NCBI GenBank assembly: GCA_003427395.1
Contig: BFEA01000289.1
Location: 1,497,860-1,535,994, forward strand
Source: Chara braunii
Taxonomy: Eukaryota > Streptophyta > Charophyceae > Charales > Characeae
DNA length: 38,135 nt
Direction: 5' to 3'
Made by a program: the position numbers and the translations under genes. Below the pieces are notes generated by a model. That model searched no databases. It was not told where the DNA came from and worked only from the letters and a program-made list of their open reading frames with translations. Positions 1-8,533 of the stretch are shown here, in pieces; the first letter of the stretch is position 1, and the number at the start of each line of letters is the position of its first letter.

Positions 1-194
1 AATTCCCAACTGCTGAGCCCAATTCCCAGTGCGCTCGCTAAGGCGCACGTAAATTCCCATGTATTTCCCGACTTTGCAAAAAGAAAAACAGAACCTAGCA
101 GTCGAAAAAAAAACTCTCAAAAAAGGAAAATGCGGTACCCAAAAGCAAGAAATCAAAACGGGGCTAGCACGGGGTCGGGAAATGGTTCGTCACA
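1..194 (-). repeat. 3' LTR, terminal fragment
   Basis: Direct copy of 10953-11197. Identity is high over the first 165 bases. This copy then lacks 46 bases that the right LTR has between its GGGGCT and AGCAC. Shared sequence stops at ...CGTCACA (194), which is the LTR 5' end (TGTGACG...) on the element's strand. About 2.4 kb of this LTR should lie to the left of the window. Confidence 0.88.
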
Positions 195-885
195 TATGTG
201 ACGCGCAATGGGTTCCAAAATTATGCGATCTCCTGAATGCATGTCATGGCGAAAGAAAGAGGGGAGAACAGAGTGATGCATGAGGAACCAAGCGTATCAA
301 CAGAGCAAAAGAAGTACAAGGAACGATAACTGGGCCGCGGATGAGATGGCGACAACATCCGTGGCAAGATCTCCGGAGCCCTGTCATATGCAACCCTTTG
401 CCTCATGGAGATCGTCCAGGTGACGCCGTCATGGTCCACCTGATCTCCGTGTGCTCTGCACCCCTGCTCGTTGCCGTCCGCCGAATCGGTGCGTCGGTTG
501 ACGTCATCGTCGATGGCGTGGTCTTCGCGAAACTTACTGATTGGTGCCGATGAAGGGAGGAAAAAAAAGGGGGGGGTTGAATGGGATCTACCGCCTAGTT
601 GGAATAGGCCAGTAGAGGCGGTACATGCCGGGGATCTAGCGGGGATGACGGGGAGGGAGTGGGGGTAGGAAGCGATTCATCCCTTCCATCGTCACCTTGC
701 ATTGCTCCCATGCAGCGCTGGACAACAGGAGATGCTAGAAGAACGTGGGAGCAGCGGACCAAAGGGAGGCGTGGGGGTGGACGGTGGCGAGTAGACGGGT
801 AGAGTAGAAGTCGCGGAAGAGATGGGGATGGAAAGGATGGGAAGGGAAGGTGACCGGGGTACGGATCTGCTCGAGGGTGAGGAAA
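195..885 (-). other. 3' untranslated region of the element
   Basis: This lies between the last codon of the 3' ORF and the 3' LTR. No convincing coding frame is seen; short frames on both strands show no recognisable motif. A plus-strand purine run (about 553-577, GGGAGG then A8 then G8) is on the wrong strand to be this element's polypurine tract. No purine tract lies on the minus strand next to the LTR at 195, where one is expected. Confidence 0.5.
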
Positions 886-2429
886 TCAAGGGGTCGGCAG
901 GACAGCGTCCGAGGGCGAAGGCCTATCGCCCGCATCGGTACGTGGGCGAACTGGGGGACGGGTGGGGCTGGAGGAGGAGGGGGATCGGCGCCGTCTCTGT
1001 CGCGCGGTACTTGAGGTGACGGCTGCAGGGTCACCATCTTCGGGCCTCGGCGGCTCTGGATCCCTGATCGGATCGCTACCAATGCGCAGGCTAGCCTCGC
1101 TAGCGAACTCCAGCTGGCGCCTTCCGGAGGCAATCTCTTCGCGCTTTCGCGCTGCTTCCGGATCTTCCACCTCCGTTCCTGTACGCGTCGCTTCCTCCGG
1201 CGGGGCTTCCAACTCGGACCCGATTCCTTCTTCTTCCTCTTCCTCCTCACTCAGCTCGCCCTCGCTATGTCGACTATAGCTTCCCTCCTCCGATGATTCC
1301 TCGTCGTCGTCTTCTTCTTCGTCGTCGTCGTCGTCGATCACCACTTCTTCTGCCCTCGGGTAGAAGGCGTGAGGGTCGATCTCATACGACTTCAGATACT
1401 TCTGCCGCGATGGTAGCGTATCCTAGTCCCTAGGTTCCTCCAAGCACGAAGTCCACTGAAGGTACGGATCCAAGGATCGCTCGAAAATGTACGGAGCATG
1501 ATTGTTGTCACTATGAAAGTAGATGTCGGGCGAGAGATCGTCCGCCAATTACACGATCGGTGCGATGAGCTCCTGTGCAATCAACTGACGGCGACCCGGT
1601 CGTACCGATCCAAAGAGGAATCCAATAAGATCTCCTTCCGCGTTAGTCCTCCAACCCTTTATGATCAGCAGCTCCGGATTCTCGATCCACGAGGGATGTT
1701 CGCTAGTGCCCGTCCACGTCACCTGTATCCTGGCCAAGCAGAAGGACAGATCCTCAAAAGTTTCGCGCCACAGCCGCCAATGTCCAGGATTGATAAGAGG
1801 GACCGAAAGGGGTTTGAACGAGAAGGAGAGGGAAGGGTGGAGATCGGATTGCCAAAAGGTGGGGAAGAGAGAGGGAAGACCAAAGATAGAGAGAGGGGCG
1901 AAAAAATTGGCGTGGTTCATTGGGGATGGGGGAAGGGGACAAGGGATGGGATTGCAACTGGCCGCTCGCGTGGTGATCGGCGAATACCGTCAAGATCCGA
2001 TGCAAAGATCGGGATGATGTTATACCCCTCCCGGACGAGGACGTGCTGCCACACGTTGGACACTTGCTCCGTCCACTCGCGCAGCGAGGCCAAAATCGCG
2101 GTATGCCGCAGCGGATTGACCGAGCTGATGTCGCCGGTGAATGCTGCCACTGTGCTGACGTGGCTCGTTCTGGGACCCGCTCGCCGATGAACTGCAGTAA
2201 CCTCCGCGAACACTATCGCGTGAGGGCTTCCTTCTATCCGAAACGCGGCGGCGACACAGATACCTTCGTCGCAGAAGAATCGCATCAAACGGCGGAGATC
2301 CGTATTGAGCCGAGGGTGACAAACTTGCTGAATCTCTGAGATGTGGCCACGTGGCTGCCGCAGCTGTGCGTCAAGAACCCGCTCCGTGATAAAACTCATG
2401 GCGAGGTCGGAGAGGAGGACGAGGGACAA
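886..2429 (-). pseudogene. Extra 3' ORF downstream of integrase (acidic/Arg-rich protein), broken
   Basis: Two consecutive frames can be read. The first, 2429-1917 (170 codons), overlaps the integrase end by 34 bases and is a mixed-composition domain containing LMRFFCDEGICVAAAF and LREWTEQVSNVWQHVL. It ends in TGA, which overlaps an ATG of the next frame (ATGA at 1917-1920). The second frame runs from 1920 to 886 and has in-frame stops at 1549-1551 (TAA) and 1423-1425 (TAG). Between and after the stops it reads sensibly (DIYFHSDNNHAPYIFERSL, then YLKSYEIDPHAFYPRAEEV), followed by a long Asp/Glu tract, a charged middle (PEAARKREEIASGRRQLEFA) and a basic Arg/Ser/Pro tail with RQRRRR. No signal peptide or membrane segment is evident, so an envelope role is not supported. 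I recognise no enzyme family. Similar acidic/Arg-rich proteins are, as I recall, common in Chara braunii annotation. Confidence 0.6.
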
Positions 2430-4186
2430 GAGGGAGAAAGAGGAGAGAGGGTTAGATCGTCGTCGTTTTCCTCGCTTTCCGAAGAAGCAGAGGGAGGAAG
2501 ATCGGAAGGAGGAAGGAGACAGAGGTAGGAGGTATGTCGGACGATGGGGACGGAGCTATGGCTGGGACTAGCCTCAGGCGCGATGCGCACCGTGTTGGCG
2601 CCGTTGGGTCCGAGCTCGACAACGCGAAAACAGCCAGAGAACTTGGGAGCGAGTTTCCGGTCGCGTGCACATTTACGTACCTGCATTAGGTCCCTCAATT
2701 TATATTGGTACTGGGGCCCAGCATTCTCGTTCCGAGCCTCATAGCTACGGACCTGTCTACCGTGGGCCAATTTGGTCATCCTTTGCCTTTTTCGAGCTAG
2801 CTTCGGAACGGCCCGTTCCATTAAGTCGGCGTACCTTTTGGCCTTGGCCTTGAGGGCCGCACGCGTGTCTCTACCCCCTGCTTCGGCAATTTTCGAGTTA
2901 CCCCGGTAATCGACACAGGGGAGGCTATTAGTTCGAAGCTGAAAGGGGGTGAACCCCGTAGACTCGTGAGGGGTGGCCCGGTGGATCCCGACGATCTGAT
3001 ATACGATTTCGGGCCAAGGACGCGTGTCGTGTGCCGCTAAGTTCCTGCGAAGGGCGGTTTTAATCATACGGTTGGCATTCTCGGCCAACCCGTTCGACTG
3101 GGACATGTGGGGTGCCGTATGTCGGAGCGTGACGCCCTTTCGCGCAAGTAGTTCTTCTACCTCACCTTTAAATTCAGATCCATTGCCAGTTAGAATTTCT
3201 TCCGTATCTAGATGGGTATAGAGGAACCGTTCGATGTACGTGGCTATTTCTACGGCCTTTCGGGTCTTACAGGGATAGACTTCGATGTACTTGGAAAAGT
3301 GGTCAATTAACACTAATAAAATAGAATATTCACTGCGGTTTGGGCCAGGTGGCACGTCAATATCTGTCGTGTCCATACTGACTCGCTGGAAATGACGCTC
3401 TACTTCCGTTGGTACGATCGTGTTTGGTCCCCGTATAGAAGCGCGATCAGCGGCACAGACCAGACAGTTAGCGACAATGTATTTGACATCATCTCGTATA
3501 TTGGACCAGAACCATCGGTTCTAGTTTACAGTTGCCTCCGTGACACGTATCGCGAAATGAGCGGCATGTTCCTCGTGAGCAGATCGGATCCAATCGTATC
3601 TTTGGAAGGGATGGGGAACCGTCAGCCACGAACCCGATCCGTCAGTTTTACGTTTTTCCAAATGACCGTTGATCCATCGATAGTCTCGAGATCTCTCGGT
3701 CGCCCTACGTCTGTCGTGTTTGGTGAGCTGACCCAATGATAATCCCGCTAATTTCGCCAATAAAATTTTATCCGTCCAGACTTCCGCTCGTCGGTATTTT
3801 TCGTCGTATTCGGGACCATCCGTACGGGCGGCCTCGAATAGAACCTCCGTGGGGAGTTTGTTCGTTCTACACAGGGAACTCCTCCATTCCTTGCTACTCG
3901 TTCAATATCGAACGCAGACTCCGAGCGCACGATTGACACACGTGGCACATTCCACCCAATCGACAAATCCGGTCTCGAAGGGATGACAGTCGATCCCATA
4001 GACCCGTGCGATGCACAGGCAAAAATAACAGAATTTATCGGGGAGGGTGGCAAAGAAAGCGGAGGACGTGAGAGGGGCAGAATTAGTAGGGTATGAAGGG
4101 GTTGTGGAGGCGAGTGGGGCAGCCATGATGACAGAGGAAGAGGGGATGCAGGGAGGGTAGAACAGAACAATTAGTCCTCGTGTCAC
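2396..4186 (-). pseudogene. Integrase region of pol (Ty3/gypsy), with in-frame stops and a lost catalytic Asp
   Basis: Same reading frame as the RT-RNase H upstream. Stops at 4187-4189 (TAA), 3902-3904 (TGA) and 3521-3523 (TAG) interrupt it; no frameshift is needed. The zinc-binding HHCC region reads IRSAHEEHAAHFAI, then after the stop at 3521 IVANCLVCAADRAS. The catalytic core starts at SMDTTDID (first Asp), continues LVLIDHFSKYIEVYP, then LTGNGSEF, where the family has Asp before Asn-Gly, and HMSQSNGLAENANRM with the Glu. So D-D-E has become D-G-E (GGC at 3185-3187). The C-terminus has a GPY/F-like part (FSGCFRVVELGPNGANTV) and an acidic Ser/Pro-rich tail; no chromodomain is visible. A functional integrase would join the cDNA to chromosomal DNA in the nucleus; this copy cannot be active. 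Confidence 0.88.
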
Positions 4187-6058
4187 TTACTGCTTCGATA
4201 AGATCTCCACTTGGCCGTACCGAGGTCCAATCTTCTGCTCGGGTTCATTCCACGGAATCACCTCCTCATTCCTCAGAATTTTCTCAGGCCGGTGCAGTCG
4301 TGTCAATCCATCCGCGGTCCCGTGTCTCTCGTGCTTCCGATGACGGATGTCAAAGTCCATGCTCTGTAGCACCGTTGCCCATCGCCCGATCATGCCCGAG
4401 TAATCCTTCGACTTCTTCAGAGCCAACAGGGGCTCATGATCAGTCACCAGGGTGAACTTTTGCCCATACAGGTAAGCACGAAAGTGACTGATTCCCCAAA
4501 GAGCCACATAGCATTCTCCCGTCGGAGCGGCGTAGTTGCGCTTGCAGGTGGGTACTGATTTGGACGCATACTCCACCACATTCTCGAGTCCGCTTGGTCC
4601 CACCTAGGCAAGGATCGCCGAAATCGCCTCTGGCTGCCAGTCGGTGATGAGAACAAAAGTTTTTTTGGGATCCGGTCTTATAAGGACCGGAGCCGAAATG
4701 AGAGCAGCCTTGAGTTTGGAAAACGCTTGATCGCACTCCGGCGTCCAGATCAACAGCTGATCCTTGCGTAGGAGATTTGTGAGGGGTCCCGCAATCGCCG
4801 CGAAGCCCTTGATAAATCTTCGGTAATACGAGGCTAGGCCCAGAAAGGCGCGAACTTGCGTGATAGTGATAGGCACTGGCGCGTCCCTGACAGCTGCCAC
4901 CTTCTGCGGCTCCGGTTGGAGTCCCTTGTCTGTCACCACGTGCCCCAGGAAAGAAATGGTGGTGAGAAAAAACTGACACTTCTCAAGCGCCACCTTGAAA
5001 CCTCCGTCTCGTAACGCATGTAGTGCCCATTCGATGTGCTGCACGTGTTCCTCGTAGGAACTCGAATACACTAGGATGTCATCCATGTACACAATCACGC
5101 AGTAGTTGATGATGCTCTGTGCCACACGAGTCTTCTGTACAAAATTATGAAAAGCCATGTTCATGGCCCGCTGAAAATTTGCAGGGGCATTGCAGATACC
5201 CATCGGACATCGAATCCATTGCCACGTGTCTTCGAAAAGCACAAATGCTGTTTTCGGTCGATCTTCCTCTTGGACTAGAAGATGATGGAACCCATGACGA
5301 ACGTCAAACTTGCTGAAAAATCGAGCACTCCCAATCGCATCCAATAACTCATCAATCCGGGGGAGGGGATACACATCTTTAATCGTGATATCATTCAGCT
5401 TTCGATAATCAATGCAAATGCGAATCCCCCCAGCCTTCTTGGGTACTATCAATACAGGAAAAGACCATGGTCCTATAGCGGGTTCGATTCATCCATTAGC
5501 TTCGAACTCCTTAATCCGCTGAAAGGCGGCCGCTCGTTGAGCTGGCGAGTATAGGTAGGGAGCGCAGCTAATGGGCGGATGATCTCCCGTGAGAATGGCA
5601 TGTTCAATTACATTAGTTAACCCAATATCATTGTCATGCACGCTCAGCACTTCTGCGTAACCATTCAATACACATATTAACGACTTCCGAAGTTCCGCGG
5701 GAACGTGACTCGGGAGGGGGATCGTCGATTCCCCGGACATATTAAGGGGCATATCGACCCAATCAACCGGCCGTTCCCGCCGCTCATGGACACTAGAGAA
5801 AACGGAACTACTGGTGCGAACAGAAAAGACAGTTGCTATCATTTGGGACTCAGCGGGGCTGATAATCTTCGTTTCTTTAGTTTCAGCGTCAGTCTTTGAA
5901 CCCACCGAAGTCGGTTCCACAGTTAGCCCTGTTAGATCCGTGATTTCTTGCATTGGATTCGACACGTCACTTACCGGTGCTTCCGCTTCTTGTTTAATCA
6001 AGGCGATGGTGGCTCCTGTCGTTAGTAACGATCGGGGTGGAAAAACAAAAACGTCCAA
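4187..6058 (-). pseudogene. Reverse transcriptase-RNase H region of pol (Ty3/gypsy), two in-frame stops
   Basis: One phase from 6058 to 4187 with stops only at 5489-5491 (TGA) and 4604-4606 (TAG). The N-terminal linker (6058-5492) ends HPPISCAPYLYSPAQRAAAF..EFEANG. The TGA sits where Ty3-type RTs have Trp in the G-W-I-x-P motif. RT motifs follow: VPKKAGGIRICIDYRKLND, SKFDVRHGFHHLLV (first catalytic Asp), then YMDD at 5078-5089. RNase H keeps VLITDWQPEAISAILA, GECYVALWGI, LVTDHEPLLALKK and a late Asp (GTADGLTRLH), so its acidic residues are all present; the TAG splits this domain after AISAILA. The enzyme would copy element RNA to cDNA in cytoplasmic particles. The preceding protease frame ends at 6022 in a different phase and overlaps this one by 37 bases. 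Confidence 0.92.
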
Positions 6059-7347
6059 ATACTGTTCCGTTTGCTGATAACGCGTTCGTAAGCCTCGTAC
6101 AAGGTGCGACGGGGTTCCAAATCATCAGCCAGATCGGAAACTTGTAATATGGGTTCTCCGAGGAGGACTGAAGGACTCACCTGGGTTGTTAGAGGCGTGA
6201 ACGCACTGTCTTCAAAATTCACGTGGAAGCTTCGAGCGGTGTCGGGGCGCACTCGAAATTCTTCGGGGGTTTCATGTTCGAAAAGTTCAACCAGATGCTT
6301 CCATTCCTCTTTACTGGGCATCTCTTCTTCGTATTCTCGTTCCCTGATTCCATCCCCGAGGCGCGGGGTGGTGCACTCCTCGAGATCAATGCCTCGGATC
6401 ATCCCTATTTGGGGCGAGTTAGGAACCCGTTTTATCGTTCGGGTGGAAACTCGTAAAGTAACAGTCTGAGGCTTTCCCCCAGTTTGTGTGAGCACCAATT
6501 GTTTCGAATCGAAATGCAGACGTGCGCCCACCGCCATTGCCCAAGGTAATCCCAATAACACAGAGTAGGAACGTACATCTATTACGAGTGCGTTAACAAG
6601 GACGTGTACTCGCCCGACCTTTACAGCCACGTTCTCGATAATGCCTACAATGTTCATTACTTCCTCGTCGGCAGAGACATAATTGTCTTTGCCAGATTGA
6701 GGAAGAATGGATCCAAGTCGTCCCGTCTTTTTAACAGTCTCCAATGATATGGCCACTGCAGAAGACCCTGTATCAATTAGGGCATGAAACGGCTTACCCC
6801 AAACTTCACAGTCACATTCCGCACTTTTCCATAGTACTGGCCGAGCTCGTACGAAGTGATCCTTTTCTGCTAAAGAGATGGCGGCTATGCGTGCGGCTTC
6901 AGGTTCTTTAGTGTCCGGCTCAGGGGATACCACTTTTTCACCTTCTTCCTTCTTCTTCAACATCCGTTGTATGCGTTGATAGGTGAAACGCTTTTGATTT
7001 TTCTGGCAGTGTTGTAAAAGTTTATCGTTCGCCGCATCAGATATGGTGAGCAGATGCCCTACGGGGATAGGAACGCGGATGTCTAACTGCTTGAGCGTTC
7101 TCAGTACATCAATGTCTCCTCTCCGATACTGCGGTCCTGGATTGGATTCGCGATCGACCCACTCGAGATCATCTGGGACCGATCGGATCGCTCCGATCAT
7201 GCCTGCGAGATGGAGATACTCGAGAGGATCGACCACGTCAGCAGCGTCGGGGGAAGAAGCTCCCGATAACGATGTCGTTGCCATCGAAGGGGAGGGCTGC
7301 TCTGTGGCATATGCCACGAGTTCTCTTCCTTGATCCATATCCATCAA
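6022..7347 (-). CDS. Aspartic protease-containing ORF of the Ty3/gypsy element
   Basis: This 441-codon frame is open. At about residues 190-196 it has ALIDTGSSAVA, the D-T-G active-site triad of retropepsins, followed about 75 residues later by VLLGLPWAMAVGARL, the usual flap/end region of gypsy proteases. The N-terminal 180 residues are a low-conservation linker with a basic segment (RIQRMLKKKEEGEK). The start given is a TTG; the frame is open a little further upstream to about 7396, and an ATG lies one codon inside (7344). It is in a different phase from the zinc-knuckle remnant before it and from RT after it, so expression as one polyprotein would need two frameshifts or reflects indels. 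Processing of Gag and Pol in the virus-like particle is the family role. Confidence 0.8.
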   Translation of the reverse strand: MMDMDQGRELVAYATEQPSPSMATTSLSGASSPDAADVVDPLEYLHLAGMIGAIRSVPDDLEWVDRESNPGPQYRRGDIDVLRTLKQLDIRVPIPVGHLLTISDAANDKLLQHCQKNQKRFTYQRIQRMLKKKEEGEKVVSPEPDTKEPEAARIAAISLAEKDHFVRARPVLWKSAECDCEVWGKPFHALIDTGSSAVAISLETVKKTGRLGSILPQSGKDNYVSADEEVMNIVGIIENVAVKVGRVHVLVNALVIDVRSYSVLLGLPWAMAVGARLHFDSKQLVLTQTGGKPQTVTLRVSTRTIKRVPNSPQIGMIRGIDLEECTTPRLGDGIREREYEEEMPSKEEWKHLVELFEHETPEEFRVRPDTARSFHVNFEDSAFTPLTTQVSPSVLLGEPILQVSDLADDLEPRRTLYEAYERVISKRNSIWTFLFFHPDRY

Positions 7348-7395
7348 AGCGGCTACTCGTCCTTGATTAAGGGCAACGGGGGCCGCACCAGGGGA

Positions 7396-7470
7396 GGTTG
7401 ATTACGTTTCGACTGCGGACAGTCCCGGGCGAAATGCCCGGGTTCCTGCCGGATTAGCTGGACGGGGAAA
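7396..7470 (-). pseudogene. Degenerate gag zinc knuckle
   Basis: Just after the gag stop and in another phase, the minus strand reads RQEPGHFARDCPQSKRNQPP. This is the second half of a CCHC nucleocapsid knuckle (G-H-x4-C). The two N-terminal cysteines of C-x2-C are absent in this copy; Arg stands at the second Cys position. The phase change between 7471 and about 7455 suggests a small indel. Confidence 0.65.
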
Positions 7471-8487
7471 CTAAGGGGCAAATCCTGGAGCAGGCGGAGC
7501 AGGTAAGAGCGGAAACGATGCTGGGGCAGGCCGAGCAGGAGCTGGGTTGGGCTTAATGAGCTTACTCATTATCTGTTCCATTCGCTCCATGTGCGCTGCC
7601 TGCAATTGGATCAAGTTGCTCATCCATTCGGACTGCTTGGTGGTGGCCGTATGGATCATCTGGGCGAGATGCAAATTGGTTATGGCCGGCGAGGAGGGTT
7701 CAGATGAAGTTCCGCTTCTAACGGCTGCGATCGATTGATTCACCGGGGGAGAGGGAGGAGAAGCATTCGGGATATCGGAAACGATTCCGCCGGGAAGATC
7801 ATGGTCGTGGCGGGGATAAAACCGCTCGACTACTTGTAGCCATGATCGCCTTTTGGCCGTTACATCCCGTATGGTATCTGTAATGTCCTCGTCTCCCTGG
7901 CTGATATATTTTTTTGTATCGGCCAAGTCTAGCTCCAACGCTTTGGTGATGATAGCCGATAACTAGGTTGTTTTCGGTGGAACCTTTTTCTGCAGTTTCC
8001 CTTTCAAGGTCAGACTTCGAAGATGATCAATAAACAAATCTCGAGCGGATTTCTCGTCTCGCCCAGATTTATCCAATGAGGTTTGAAACCGATCAACGAA
8101 ATCGGGTAACAGTTCCCCTGGTCCTTGGGGTCGATTTTTGAGTACGTACCAGGCGGCATCTTCACTAACTGTGTCGAATCGAGCCAAGAATGCACGCTTC
8201 TCCCAATCTATCCATGTATGCTTTCTGAACCAGTCGTGCGATGTATTGCAGAGTAGTAGGGTCAGAATACGGGGAAGATCGGCTGCGCTGTAGTTTCGAG
8301 CTTCGACAGCTTCCAGCCAAGCCTCGGGATGGGTATGGTTGGGGAAGAAGGGGAAGGGGGCAGGGATGCTAACGATCACCCTAGTACCGTCCACCATTGG
8401 TATTGCTGGCGCAAACGCACTAGACTGAGACCTGGCTACGGGGCGATCTCGACGAGCTAGTTGAGGGTCTCTCGTACCTCTCGCCAA
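7471..8487 (-). pseudogene. gag of the Ty3/gypsy element, one in-frame stop
   Basis: The frame runs from an ATG at 8487, 33 bases after the primer site, to TAG at 7471. One internal TAG (7963-7965) divides it into 174 and about 164 codons in the same phase. The first part carries the capsid-type retrotransposon gag domain (HPEAWLEAVEARNYSAADLP, then TSHDWFRKHTWIDWEKRAFL and LPDFVDRFQTSLDKSG). The second part ends in a helical stretch (HLAQMIHTATTKQSEWMSNL) and an Ala/Pro-rich tail. Gag would form the particle shell that packages element RNA. The very short leader between primer site and ATG is notable. Confidence 0.85.
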
Positions 8488-8508
8488 TTCGTCTTGCTAT
8501 CATCAGAA

Positions 8509-8522
8509 CCGACACGTGTCGG
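8509..8522. repeat. 14-bp palindrome with CACGTG core beside the primer site
   Basis: CCGACACGTGTCGG is a perfect palindrome whose last two bases are the first two of the primer-site match. The core CACGTG (8513-8518) is a G-box/E-box type hexamer. It lies between the primer site and the gag ATG, so it could form a leader hairpin in the RNA. Function is inferred only from position. Confidence 0.6.
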
Positions 8523-8533
8523 CTCCGATACCA
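8521..8533 (-). promoter_or_regulatory. Primer binding site, tRNA-iMet type
   Basis: The minus strand reads TGGTATCGGAGCC. It matches the complement of the plant initiator tRNA-Met 3' end (TGGTATCAGAGCC) at 12 of 13 positions. It lies between the inner end of the 5' LTR and gag, as expected for first-strand cDNA priming. Confidence 0.82.

Noticed and set aside
553-577. Purine-rich run as a polypurine tract
   Set aside because: It is on the plus strand while the element is on the minus strand, and no LTR edge follows it.
735-1250. Minus-strand 171-codon frame with Arg/Lys-rich start
   Set aside because: It overlaps the acidic/Arg-rich 3' ORF in another phase. Its basic residues are a shadow of the Glu/Asp codons, and it has no motif of its own.
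886-2429. Envelope gene (retrovirus-like) interpretation of the 3' ORF
   Set aside because: No signal peptide, transmembrane segment or cleavage site is visible, and the protein is acidic/Arg-rich.
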